Shown: positions 54,443-63,425, counted from the stretch's first letter. The stretch is 64,000 nt of DNA from VRUE01 sp963774405 (GCA_963774405.1 CAVZEV010000009.1:194888-258887); one strand, 5' to 3'. The notes: generated by a model from the letters alone, not told the origin. Made by a program: numbers and translations.

Positions 54443-55854
54443 CTCACCCAGTCTGCAGGCTGCTGCTGATCGAGGATGACCCCCACGAGGCGGTGATGAT
54501 CGAGCGCCAGTGCTGCCCGGACCCGACTAGGGTGGCTTTCGAGATTGCTTCCACCGCGATTGAGGGCGAGGACGCGATCAAAGCCTCGGAATTTGACTTG
54601 GTGATCTGCGATCTTGCCCTACCCGCCGACGCCAGGCGAGGCAACCCGGACGTGGCCGAGGGGCAGCGTCTTTTCGAGACGATCCGCGAGCAGGCCCCTG
54701 GCACTCCCGTCTACATCCTCTCGGGCAATCTCGATGTGCACATGTTCAGGCAGTTCTTCGCGGTCGGCGGCACCGCCGACCTCTACGGTGCGAGGACAGA
54801 GGAGCCGTTGGTCAACGCCTACCCGAAGGAGGACTTGCCGAACTGCGTCGATGACGTACAGGCCCACGTGGCAAAAACAGAGAACGTCGACGGCTTCGGG
54901 CTCGATGCCGACGGGCTCGATCTCGGTCTGAGCGACGAACGGGCTCTGAAGATTTACGCCCGTACCCAGGGGGCGAGCCGAGGCATAGCCAGTCCCCTCG
55001 ATGGGGGCCTCTCAGATGCGAGGACTCTGAAGCTCGAGCTGCACGACGATGGTGGCGGCGTCCCGGCAAGGACGGTCGCGAAGCTCGGCGAGCTGCGGAA
55101 GGTGAGGCGAGAGAAGGAACGCTTCGAGTTGATTGCGCCACGCATCCCGCTCGGACTCGGCGCGCACCTCCTCCATGAGGTCAAGGCAGGTGCGGGCAGG
55201 CGGGGGGCGCTGATCTATGAGTTTGCGGGCGACTACACGGCACCGCTCGCTGCCAAAGTGATCGCGGGCGAGAGCGCTGCCGCCGCAAAGTCCGCCTCGC
55301 TTCTTCGTGCGGGACTCACTGGATGGGCCACCGATGGGACGGTGACGGTCAACCTGGCGAATCTGCGCCGTCCATTGGTGAGCGACATGGAGCTTCGCGA
55401 CGCCGGGGTGGACATCCCCGACGAGCGTGCAATCGAGGTCGAGGTTCACGAGACCAGGTCCCACCGCGACATGCACGTCTTCAATGTCCTCATTAATCGT
55501 GATGACGAGCCAACCCTGATCGACTTCGCCGACGTCGGCAAGGCGAGCGCCGCGCTCGATCCGGTGACGCTGGAGCTGAGCATCCTCTTTCACCCCGACC
55601 TGGAGGGAGCCTTCGGTAACTGGCCCACGATCGAGCAGGCCTCCGCCTTCTTCGACCTCGACCGATACCTCAAGGGCTGCCTAGTGCCGGAGTTCGTTAA
55701 GGAGTGCCGCGCCTGGGCGGACGACGTCGCATCCGAGCGAGAGATCCTTGCCGTTGCCTACGCCTACGCGATGCGTCAGACCAAGTACCCAAACACCAAC
55801 AAGCAGATTGCGCTCGCCATCGCAAACGGCGCCCATGGGAAGCTCGCAGGATGA
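54439..55854 (+). CDS. Receiver domain fused to a kinase-like (APH/TCAD-type) domain
   Basis: A 471-residue protein. Residues 5-150 form a receiver: CRLLLIEDDP (acidic pair), FDLVICDLALP (phospho-acceptor Asp), VYILSGN and NAYPKEDLP (Lys). The C-terminal 310 residues read as a phosphotransferase fold: DGGLSDARTLKLEL (Gly-rich loop), TVAKLGEL (Lys), RSHRDMHVFNVLI (HxDxxxxN catalytic loop) and EPTLIDFADVGKAS (metal-binding Asp). The order fits APH/choline-kinase-like proteins and the so-called ternary-complex-associated domains of predicted conflict systems. It should pass a phosphorelay signal to a kinase activity. Overlaps the HATPase gene by 4 bp (GTGA). Confidence 0.78.
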   Translation: MTHPVCRLLLIEDDPHEAVMIERQCCPDPTRVAFEIASTAIEGEDAIKASEFDLVICDLALPADARRGNPDVAEGQRLFETIREQAPGTPVYILSGNLDVHMFRQFFAVGGTADLYGARTEEPLVNAYPKEDLPNCVDDVQAHVAKTENVDGFGLDADGLDLGLSDERALKIYARTQGASRGIASPLDGGLSDARTLKLELHDDGGGVPARTVAKLGELRKVRREKERFELIAPRIPLGLGAHLLHEVKAGAGRRGALIYEFAGDYTAPLAAKVIAGESAAAAKSASLLRAGLTGWATDGTVTVNLANLRRPLVSDMELRDAGVDIPDERAIEVEVHETRSHRDMHVFNVLINRDDEPTLIDFADVGKASAALDPVTLELSILFHPDLEGAFGNWPTIEQASAFFDLDRYLKGCLVPEFVKECRAWADDVASEREILAVAYAYAMRQTKYPNTNKQIALAIANGAHGKLAG

Positions 55855-55885
55855 TTAGGGATGACTGCTCCGGCTTTGCGCGAGT

Positions 55886-55903
55886 AGCAGTGATGTCACT
55901 GCT
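55886..55903. promoter_or_regulatory. 18-bp palindrome between the receiver-kinase and HEPN genes
   Basis: AGCAGTGA and TCACTGCT (55886-55893 and 55896-55903) are perfect complements separated by TG. It lies 32 bp after the receiver-kinase stop and 66 bp before the HEPN gene: an operator for separate control of the effector, or a processing or attenuation hairpin. Confidence 0.5.
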
Positions 55904-55969
55904 TCCCCGCCTGCGCGGAAGGAACTGGCGCAATAGTAGGAATTGAGGCCGGGTCAGAGCAGGAGGGGG

Positions 55970-57932
55970 GTGGGAGCGGTAAGCGAGCGAGAAAACGGGG
56001 TTGAGAGTGAGCGCCGAATCGAGCTGGCACTCGGCGGACTGTCGAAGCTTGGCCAAGCGATCCCATTCGAACTGGACGCGGGGCTCCCCGCGATGGTGGA
56101 GGAACTGAAGGAGTGGCTCGATGACGATCGGCAGTGGGTGGCGGGCCGCCCCGAGCAATGGGCATCCCTGCTCCAAGACATCCTTCGCTCGCGCTCGGCC
56201 GCGGGCGAACATCTGCGCCGCCATCTGGCGGGCGCGAGCCCGGCCTGGGATGAATTGACCGCGCTGAAGGGACAGGTCGGAAGCAGCGCACGCGGCGTTC
56301 CAGAACCTTCGCTACGACACCGATTGACCCGCGCGGCCGAGGCGATCGGTGATCGTCTGCTCGAAGCCGATGCGCTCGAGGCGGCATACGACGATCTGCT
56401 TGACTCGACTGCTCACCTGAGGGCGCGGGAGATGGCGACGAGGCTGGTCCGCCTGCTGGAGGCGCAGGGGCTGCCGAGAGCAGCCGTGGTCAAGGACGTG
56501 AGCCGGATCCTGGAAGACAACCTCTGGTTCGTGAAAAGCGCACGCGGGGAGCGCCACGAATCGGGCGACCTCAGGAGCTTCGCGGGGCTGGAGGCGGCGG
56601 AGCGGATCGCGCTGGCTCGGTCGCGCCTGCGCGGTCGAGCGCAGATCGAAGACGTGGTGATCTGGTTCGAGTACACCCTCGCGCCGCTGCCCGCGGGCCA
56701 TCTGGCAGTCGGCGACGCGGTCGAGCTCTTCACCACGGACTGGCTGGCCGAGACGATCGAGCAGGAACACCACGAGGATCTTCCTCTGGAGCTGCGCTTC
56801 CCGCTGGAGGGCGACTCAAACCTCCGAACCCTGCTCGGACTTGACCCGGAGGACGAAAAGGGAGACGAGGACGCCAAGGGCACCATGGGAGAGTCCGGTC
56901 GCCTTCGTCCGCGTCGAGCTCGGCCACGTCGAGATCGACCAGGCCCTGCAGTTGGGTCGCGAGGCCGCCGAGCTGATCGTTGCCCTCTCGGTACTGAGCG
57001 GCTCGCACCCCGAGCTATGGCAACCGACCGGCTCCTTCGTGCGCATTCTCGGCGGACGTGAGGCTGATGCGAGCTTCCACGCCCCGCCGGTGAGGAGCCT
57101 CTCCATCGCCCAGCACGATGCGTTGAATTCCGACGCGATGCCCGAGTTCTCGGCGGGGTTGGGTCGGAACCTCGCCGGCCACCTGCCGGTGCGTGACGTG
57201 CGCCTTCGACGTGCCGCGAGGCTGGCACTCTGGTTGCGCCGCACCCGCGAGACCTGGGAGCCGGGTCGGGTGGTCCTTGCAGGACGGGTCCTCGAACAGA
57301 TCGCCGGCTGGGCCGGGGTCGACGACCGGGTCCGCTTCGAGGCCGAATACCTGAAGCTAGCGTGGGCGCTGCGTCGGGTCAGGCTGGAGATCTCCAATGC
57401 CTTCCGCGATATCTGGGCGGCCAGCCTCGACCTCGATCCGGCCCTGGTGGAGGGAGGCTGGGAGAAGGTTCTCGCCGATCCGGCAATCGCCTATGAAGAG
57501 CGGCCGGACGGCGGCTACACTGTCTCGCTCGCTGGGGTAGTTGAGAGAGCTGGTTTCCTCGCCGCGCTCCTTGAGGCTGGGTCGCCCGCGGGCGAACGAC
57601 TCACCGGCCTTGCCAAACGCACCGCCTCCGGCGAGGCGACCGCCGAGTGGATCGTCGAACTCGAAAAGGAGTTCGATGTCTTGAAGAGCCGCGAGCGAAG
57701 GACCCGAAACGCGCTAGTCCACGGCGGCGCGGTCGAGGACGAAGTCGCTGCATCCGTGCTCCTCTTCGTCGACTGGCTCGCCGCGGACGCCCTGCACGGC
57801 GCCATCGAGGGGATTCTCGAGGGCTCCGGACTGATCGACTATTTCATCGACTTCCGCGCTCGGCGCGAGGAGTGCCGCGCCTGTCTGCAGGCAGGCGGGA
57901 AGCCCGCGAGCGCGCTCTTCTGGGAGAGATAA
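55970..57932 (+). CDS. Large helical protein with C-terminal HEPN-type motif, one frameshift
   Basis: Two frames join near 56880 (LLGLDPEDEKGDEDAKG then PWESPVAFVRVELGHVEIDQ) to give about 650 residues. The N-terminal part is helical (LTRAAEAIGDRLLEADALEA) and the middle mixed. The C-terminal 100 residues contain SRERRTRNALVHGGAVEDEV, where RNALVH is an Rx4H motif of HEPN ribonucleases (RNxxxH form), followed by a helical end. It is the best candidate effector of the preceding ATPase/kinase/receiver genes. The GGAGG site at 55962 sits before GTG 55970 and, 8 nt later, the non-start codon GTA 55979; the true start is unclear. Confidence 0.65.
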
Positions 57933-58043
57933 CAAGATCGGGATACCAGCCCCTCCGGGCCTGGCGCGTGTCGATTGCGCTCGACCAGGTTTCACGGAGA
58001 CGCCATCCAACCCGAGCGGCAGGTGGATGCACCCTCCGCTCTC

Positions 58044-58063
58044 GCTTCGCGCGAGGAGCAGGC
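58044..58063 (+). repeat. Short intergenic repeat GCTTCGCGCGAGGAGCAGGC
   Basis: This 20-mer is identical at 59356-59375. The shorter core GCTTCGCGCGA also occurs at 58685 and 61217. The surroundings CTCGC/GCGAG form a small hairpin. All copies are between genes of the accessory region. Confidence 0.55.
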
Positions 58064-58076
58064 GGCCAGACGTGTC

Positions 58077-58661
58077 ATGCTTCCGCTGGGTATGGGGGCG
58101 CACGATGAGTTGCGAGACGCTCTTCAGCGGCGCAAGGCGCTGAAGGCTGACGAGTGCGCGCGGCAAGCAGCGTTCGACCTTCTACGCGAGCAATACGAAA
58201 ACGAAGAGACAGAGATCAGGCAGCGCCTGCATGAGATGGCTACGCTTACTCTAGAAGCGCTGTTGCGACTTAGCAAGCCCGAGCGCATTGCCTTGGAGGC
58301 AGGAGAGCGCAAGGGGCGCAGATTGATCCGGTCCACCACGAAGCATGTTTACGGGTGGCGGGTCGCGCTGGGGAATAGAGAGCGCGAGATCTTGTGCGAC
58401 GACGGCCGCCTTATTTCGTTGGATGCCGTATCCGGGGCCCCGAGGTTCTCAACGCTGCATGCATGGATAGATCAGCGGATCCGCAACGTCCGTGATGGAG
58501 ATGAACCGAGCAGCGGACCCCGTTTCGACCGTGCATTTTCTATCCACGCTTGGCGACCAGAGGCCCAGCAAGGCGAACTGAAACAGGATTTGCTTCGCAT
58601 ACGGAAATCTGTCGCCGATCACCTCGCCGAGATCCTTCACGAGCGGGGTCTCTCCATCTAG
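58077..58661 (+). CDS. Unknown protein with N-terminal coiled coil
   Basis: ATG 58077 gives 194 residues. The first 80 are helical and charged (HDELRDALQRRKALKADECA, EQYENEETEIRQRLHEMATL). The rest is mixed (TKHVYGWRVALGNREREILC, then RFSTLHAWIDQRIRNVRDGD) ending in a helix (LRIRKSVADHLAEILHERGL). The open frame upstream to 57975 runs through the short repeat and is unlikely. No family recognised. It lies 144 bp after the HEPN gene on the same strand and might be an accessory gene of that set, but a separate promoter is possible. Confidence 0.55.
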   Translation: MLPLGMGAHDELRDALQRRKALKADECARQAAFDLLREQYENEETEIRQRLHEMATLTLEALLRLSKPERIALEAGERKGRRLIRSTTKHVYGWRVALGNREREILCDDGRLISLDAVSGAPRFSTLHAWIDQRIRNVRDGDEPSSGPRFDRAFSIHAWRPEAQQGELKQDLLRIRKSVADHLAEILHERGLSI

Positions 58662-58790
58662 TGTTCCCTGAGAAGGTCACGCTTGCTTCGCGCGATGAGG
58701 AGGAATGGCCGTTAGACAGGCTTGGCGGGTCAGGACGTTCCGTACGCGCGTGACGCCGTCATCCATCGCCATTGGTTGCGTTGCCGTGTC

Positions 58791-59225
58791 TCAACATCCG
58801 CCTTCCTCGCCGAGTGGGCGCAGCGACTCGGTGCCGCGCCGGCGTCCACCTTCGGGTAGCGGTCCTCGCAGCACCCAGTGAATCCGCGCATAGATCCATA
58901 CGCCCCGACATCTGCTCAGGTTGGTGAACCGCAGGGTGGCCCGTGGCCGGGCCACCCTGCCTTGCGCGCAATCCGGCGTGCAACCTCGCAGGTAGGCTCG
59001 CGCCCTCGCGCTCGCCGTAGGACCGCCGTAGCTCAACCACCGGATTCCGGTCATCGCCAGCGTGCCGTCGGCGGAGAGGCCGATCGAGTGCGGTCGGTAG
59101 GCGAACTCCTGATTGACAATGTCGCGCTCGACATAGACCTTGCGGGTGGCGCCGGTGGCCGCCGTAGCGCAGGAGACGGCGAGAACGCAAGCCACGGTGA
59201 CAACGATTGTCAGGCGAGTCGACAC
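58791..59225 (-). CDS. Secreted small protein of unknown function
   Basis: A 144-residue protein with a signal peptide (LTIVVTVACVLAVSCATAAT). The mature part has FAYRPHSIGLSADGTLAMTG and IRWLSYGGPTASARARAYLR, with Cys in RGCTPDCAQG and LSRCRGVW that could form disulfides. The pattern (SADGTLxMTGIRWxSYGGxxAxA) is familiar from actinobacterial exported proteins of unknown role. It lies opposite in direction to its neighbours. Confidence 0.65.
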   Translation of the reverse strand: MSTRLTIVVTVACVLAVSCATAATGATRKVYVERDIVNQEFAYRPHSIGLSADGTLAMTGIRWLSYGGPTASARARAYLRGCTPDCAQGRVARPRATLRFTNLSRCRGVWIYARIHWVLRGPLPEGGRRRGTESLRPLGEEGGC

Positions 59226-59355
59226 GAGGTCACCCTATTCAGCGATCCACGTAGCGTCAACGGCTCGATGATCGCGGCCGGCGCCTGCCAGCCGCCCCAT
59301 GTTCCACCGAAGTCCGGTCACCTTTCTGGCAAGTAGCGACGGCTCGGGCGCTTTT

Positions 59356-59401
59356 GCTTCGCGCGAGGAGCAGGCCGAGCGGTCTCTTTCACGCGAAAGC
59401 G
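59356..59401 (+). repeat. Two short repeats side by side
   Basis: GCTTCGCGCGAGGAGCAGGC (59356-59375) matches 58044-58063, and CTTTCACGCGAAAGCG (59386-59401, arms CTTTC/GAAAG) matches 51580-51595. They sit 45 bp before the HNH-like gene. Their pairing here suggests they belong to one type of intergenic element. Confidence 0.55.
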
Positions 59402-59445
59402 GACATCGGCGGCGAAGTGACAGTGCCTTACGCTCCAGCGCAGTG

Positions 59446-59883
59446 ATGAGCGACCCCTACTGGGCAGCCAGCACGACCTGCCGCGCCTGCGGCGGGCAGT
59501 CGATCGCAGGGTCATACCTGTGTGCCCGCTGCCGGCCAATCATGGGCCGCATAGAGACCCGCAAGGACCCCCAGGGGCGCGGGCGCGCGGTTGACAAGCA
59601 AGCGCGGCTGCGGGCGATGAAGCAGCAGTTCGACCCGTCGATCGACGGTTACCGCTGCTACTTCACCGACATGCCGCTTGAGCTCACCGCGGGGGCGCGG
59701 AGGTCGGCTGAGTGGGCACACCTCACGGCGGGCGATGAGAGCAGTGTCGTTCTGGCATGCAAGCTTGTTAACCGCATGCAGACGGACCTCACCAAGTCCG
59801 AGTTCGAGGCGCTTGTAAAGGCGCTCGCCCGACGCTTCGAGGGCGAGCCGTTTGACGAGTCGGCCTTTCCCACTGACCGCTAG
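59446..59883 (+). CDS. Zinc-ribbon protein with HNH-like domain
   Basis: ATG 59446 gives 145 residues. STTCRACGGQSIAGSYLCAR with CxxC pairs is a zinc ribbon. The second part, GYRCYFTDMPLEL, AEWAHLTAGDESSVVLACKL and VNRMQTDLTKSEFEALVKAL, resembles small HNH-type proteins that read CYxTGxxL..HxTPGdxS..N.MKxDM. The His is kept but the following TPG is TAG, and the strict HNH residues are incomplete, so nuclease activity is uncertain. Located in the accessory region beside two short repeats. Confidence 0.6.
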   Translation: MSDPYWAASTTCRACGGQSIAGSYLCARCRPIMGRIETRKDPQGRGRAVDKQARLRAMKQQFDPSIDGYRCYFTDMPLELTAGARRSAEWAHLTAGDESSVVLACKLVNRMQTDLTKSEFEALVKALARRFEGEPFDESAFPTDR

Positions 59884-59950
59884 GGCGGGATGAAGAGCGC
59901 GACCGCGCTGCCGCCATGCGCCCAAGCGGAGCACCGGGTACGGATGGCCG

Positions 59951-60379
59951 GTGCCGGAGGCCTACACTCAGGCAATGCTCGATCCCCAGGTGCGCGCCCT
60001 TCTGGAAGGGGCCAACTTCGTCCACCTGTCCACGCTCATGCCCGACGGATCCCCGCACGGCACGGTGGTGTGGGGCGCCGTCCACGACGATCACGCGATC
60101 GTCTTCACCAACAACCCCGACGGACTGAAGGGTCGCAACATGGCGCGCGATCCGCGCGTCGCGATCACCGTCGTTGACCGCGATAACCCTTACCGTGCGG
60201 GTCAGCTGCGCGGTCACGTCGAAGGAACGCTCAACGGCGAGGAGGCCGACGTCCTCGTCGACGCGATGTCGGTCAAGTTCACGGGCGACCCCTTCCCGAT
60301 GCGCGACAACACGGTCTACTTGATCGCTGTCGACAGCTCGCGCTTCACGGAACTGCCGTTCGCCGATACGCCGGGTTGA
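59951..60379 (+). CDS. PPOX-class F420-dependent oxidoreductase
   Basis: GTG 59951 (or ATG 59975) gives about 140 residues: ANFVHLSTLMPDGSPHGTVV, DDHAIVFTNNPDGLKGRNMA, RDPRVAITVVDRDNPYRAGQ, LRGHVEGTLNGEEADVLVDA. This is the split-barrel flavin/F420 fold of actinobacterial PPOX proteins, which reduce quinones, enones or other substrates with F420H2. SPHGTVVWG and NMARDPRVAI are the standard blocks. Confidence 0.88.
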   Translation: MPEAYTQAMLDPQVRALLEGANFVHLSTLMPDGSPHGTVVWGAVHDDHAIVFTNNPDGLKGRNMARDPRVAITVVDRDNPYRAGQLRGHVEGTLNGEEADVLVDAMSVKFTGDPFPMRDNTVYLIAVDSSRFTELPFADTPG

Positions 60380-60439
60380 GCTCGGAGACCGGCCGGCCGG
60401 CGACCCAGGCTCGCTGTCGCAATGCGCGAGGAGCGGGCC

Positions 60440-61180
60440 TCAATCCGCCGAGGTCAGGAACCGCTCGAGGCTCCCTCTGAACCCCGGCGCCGCGGCGACG
60501 AAGTGGCCGGCGCCGGGAGCGACCAGTCGCTCGGCGTTCAGCTCGGTCGCGAGTGCATCGGCGGCGCGCTCCAGGAAGGAGGCGTGGTCGCCGGAGGCGA
60601 CGAGTGCCGGGATCCCGGCCTCGCGCAGGATGTCCAGCCGCGGACGCGCCTCTCCCGGCGATCGGCCGCCATGGGCGCGGCGAACGGCGTGGACGACGTT
60701 CTCAGGAAGCGGCCCGTCGACCGGAACGGGAGAGCCGGCTATCCGCAGGAACTCGCGCAGCCTCGCGGGGTCGGAGTCGAGGCCGTTGGCCAGGACCTCG
60801 TCACCGATGAGCTGAAAGCGCCTCAGCTCCGCGTCGTCCGGGAGGAGATGGAAGAGCGGCGGCTCGATCAGAGTCAGCGACCGCACCTGCGCCGGCCGGC
60901 GCGTGGCCGCCAACAGCGCGCCAAGCGCGCCGTAGGAGTGGGCGATGACGTGAGGACGTCGATCGAGGAGCGGCTCGATGTCGGCGGCGTCGACCTCGAA
61001 GTCCTGTTGCCCGTCCCGGGCCGCCGGACTAGGCGGGAAGCCGCGCCGGTGGACGGTAACCAGCGTCCACCGGCTCCGCAGAGGCGTAAGTCCCCTCCAC
61101 GTCGTGCTCGCGCTGGCGCCGCCGTGGACGAGCAGCAGCTCCGGTCCCTCTCCCTCGCGGCTGACCGCGATCGAATCCAC
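60440..61180 (-). CDS. Alpha/beta hydrolase
   Basis: A 246-residue soluble protein: ELLLVHGGASASTTWRGLTP (oxyanion), HVIAHSYGALGALLAATRRP (nucleophile Ser in AHSYGA), IPALVASGDHASFLERAADA (acid region, Asp of SGDH) and LVAPGAGHFVAAAPGFRGSL (His). It lacks a signal peptide. Substrate unknown. Short alkaline cores and small size are typical of general esterases. Confidence 0.87.
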   Translation of the reverse strand: MDSIAVSREGEGPELLLVHGGASASTTWRGLTPLRSRWTLVTVHRRGFPPSPAARDGQQDFEVDAADIEPLLDRRPHVIAHSYGALGALLAATRRPAQVRSLTLIEPPLFHLLPDDAELRRFQLIGDEVLANGLDSDPARLREFLRIAGSPVPVDGPLPENVVHAVRRAHGGRSPGEARPRLDILREAGIPALVASGDHASFLERAADALATELNAERLVAPGAGHFVAAAPGFRGSLERFLTSAD

Positions 61181-61269
61181 GCCAGGACAGTAGAGAAGGC
61201 CTCGAACAACGCTGCCGCTTCGCGCGAGAAGCGTCTGTGCTCCTCAAGAGAAGCTGCGACTATCGCCTC

Positions 61270-62035
61270 GTGCAAATCATCGCTGTCGACTGGTCTGGCA
61301 AGGCCAAAGGGCCGGAGGAGTCTCTGTGGCGGGCCGAGGTCCGGCACGGCAGGCTGACCGAGCTGAGAAACGGGCTTGACCGCGGTGAGCTCATCGCGAA
61401 GCTTCTTGAGCTTGGTGAGGCCGAGCCTCGCACCGTCATCGGGCTGGACTTCGCCTTCTCGTTCCCCGCGTGGTGGTGCGAGGAGAACGGTTGGTCCAGC
61501 GGGGAGGACGTGTGGTCTGCGATGGCGCATGAGGGCGAGGGGCTGCTTGAAGGATGCGAAGACCCCTTCTGGGGGCGCCCAGGCAAGCGAAATCCCCATC
61601 CGAGAGCACGGCTCTACAGGCGAGACCGAGAGAAGCGAGGACGCGGTGCGTCCGAAGTCTGTCTTTCAGATCGGTGGTGCCGGCGCCGTGGGCACCGGCT
61701 CGATTCGCGGGATGCCGCACCTGTTGACGCTCGCCAAGCACGGCTTCGGCATCTGGCCGTTCTCCGAGGGATGGCCGCGCGTGGTGGAGATCTATCCGCG
61801 CGCCCTGACGGGTCCGGTCAACAAGAGCAGATGGTCGGCGCGACACGACTATCTGTTCGAGCGCTTCCCCGAGCAGCCGAGAGACCTGCTCGAGCGGGCC
61901 GCCGGGTCCGAAGATGCCTTCGACGCGGCGGTCTCCGCTTTGGTCATGAGCGAACACGAAGCGGAGTTGGGAGCCCTCGGTCCGCCGGCCGACCCCGCCG
62001 ACCGAGTCGAGGGAAAGATTTGGCGGCCCCGGTGA
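61270..62035 (+). CDS. DUF429-like protein (RNase H-type fold), one frameshift
   Basis: GTG 61270 gives VQIIAVDWSGKAKGPEESLW and RTVIGLDFAFSFPAWWCEEN, the DxSG and DFAFS strands of DUF429-type proteins, then FWGRPGK. Between about 61580 and 61640 the frame changes; RPKSVFQIGGAGAVGTGSIR, GMPHLLTLAKHGFGIWPFSE, RVVEIYPRALTG and EDAFDAAVSALVM continue to TGA 62035. The acidic residues on the first strands resemble an RNase H-like active site, but activity in this family is not established. Confidence 0.72.
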
Positions 62036-62073
62036 CCGGTGCTGCATGACCCCCAGGGCCATACCGGTAGGGA

Positions 62074-62844
62074 TCAGGCCGTTTCGAGCTCCCTCGGGGA
62101 CGGGTCGAAGTCCTCGGCGACGGTTTCAATTCCCGCGGCGACTTTCTCCACTTCGGCCGGACTGAGGCGGGTGGGCCGGTGCTCGAGCCACGAGCACAAT
62201 TGCGAGCCGGCGATGAATACGCACCTGTTGTCTTCGACCAGGCCCTGGGGGAACTCGGACCAGAAGACCACGACGGCTTGTACCCAAATCCGGTGGCCCG
62301 TCCGCTGCTGGATTTCGCTCTTGAGGCGCGCGGCGCCGGACAGGGCCTGCGGCCTTACCCGGCGAAGTTCACGGCCTGTTCCGGATCATGGCGTCGAGTC
62401 AGATGCGGCACGCCGCCCTCAACACTGACCACCCCCTGCAAGTTTTTGCTCTCTGAGCAAATAAGCCCCACTGGGTCCAATAACGATGTGGTCGTAGTTG
62501 CCACGGCCGTTTTGAAGGTCATGAACAACATGCCAGCCGTTGCGCTCGAGCGCCTTTAGCGCCTTTTCGGCCTTGCGCTCGCCTTCGGCGCCTTCGCGCC
62601 AAGTCTCGACGTAACGAGGGGGAGCGTCTCTAAACGTGATCCACAGGGTCATGAAGGCGCCGGTGGCAAATCCAGCAATCCAGGGGAGGAGATCCGAGTT
62701 GAGGATGCCGACCACGATCCCGGCCGCGACGAATGGTCCGCAGAGACCGCCGAAGAGCCAGCGGTTTGTGGTCCGCCAGCTGCGTAGGCCTCGACGGTAG
62801 CGCTGCTCGGCGTAGACGCCGGCCCGGGGTCTCCTCTTGAGCAC
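62074..62844 (-). CDS. NERD-domain membrane protein, one frameshift
   Basis: ATG 62844 begins a basic N-terminus and two membrane helices (FGGLCGPFVAAGIVVGILNS, LPWIAGFATGAFMTLWITF). The nuclease-related (NERD) domain follows: EGERKAEKALKALERNGWHV, HDLQNGRGNYDHIVIGPSGA. An extra base near 62453 breaks it; GAYLLESKNLQGVVSVEGGV is restored, including the ESKN catalytic-like strand, and continues to VFIAGSQLCSWLEHRP and the stop at 62074. NERD proteins may cut DNA or RNA and occur near defence genes. About 256 residues. Confidence 0.75.
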
Positions 62845-62930
62845 GTGTCTCTATCGGCAGGCAGCCATCGGCGCCTGAGGTATGCACACGACACAGCCTC
62901 CACACGCCCTTTTCTCGTGGAGGAGTCAGG

Positions 62931-63285
62931 CTAAGTCGGTCTCGGCGTCGTCGGCCGCCAGCCGATCTCAGACCAGTACGCGGGTTCGTCGGTGGCCGGA
63001 TTCAAGTACCAACCGGGCGGGTTGTCCGGGCTGCACCAACGGGGAGGGTGGTCCGGCTGCACCGGGACCTGCTGTGATGCGTACTTCGCCTCCAATCGCT
63101 GTCGCCTGCGCTCTTGCGCCCGCAGGGTGTAGTTCGGGAATCCGGCGTCGAGCATCCACCCAACGCTCGATGAGGAGCCAGAGGGCGCCGGTGCCGTATC
63201 TGGCCTCTGCGAGTGCCCAAATGCCGAGGGCGGCAAAGGCCGCGGAAAGGGCGAGCCCGGCGATGCGGAACTGGCGCGAAGTCAT
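62931..63285 (-). CDS. Small membrane protein with DUF2510-like end, one frameshift
   Basis: ATG 63285 gives MTSRQFRIAGLALSAAFAAL GIWALAEARYG, an N-terminal membrane segment. After a frameshift near 63160 the other frame reads AGFPNYTLRAQERRRQRLEA and ends with PPGWYLNPATDEPAYWSEIG W, which resembles the PGWYxDP..xRYWDGxxW motif of DUF2510. That motif occurs in many actinobacterial membrane proteins. About 115 residues. Function unknown. Confidence 0.6.
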
Positions 63286-63425
63286 GCTTTGGATGGTACT
63301 TGTGGTCCGCGGCGCTCACCTGCTGTCGGACCTTTGGGTGAGGCAACCGGTGCCTCAAGAGAGGACACATCGGGCGTGGCTGCCGTGATAGCCGCAGCCT
63401 GGCCGCCGTGCGTAGGATCGGGAGC

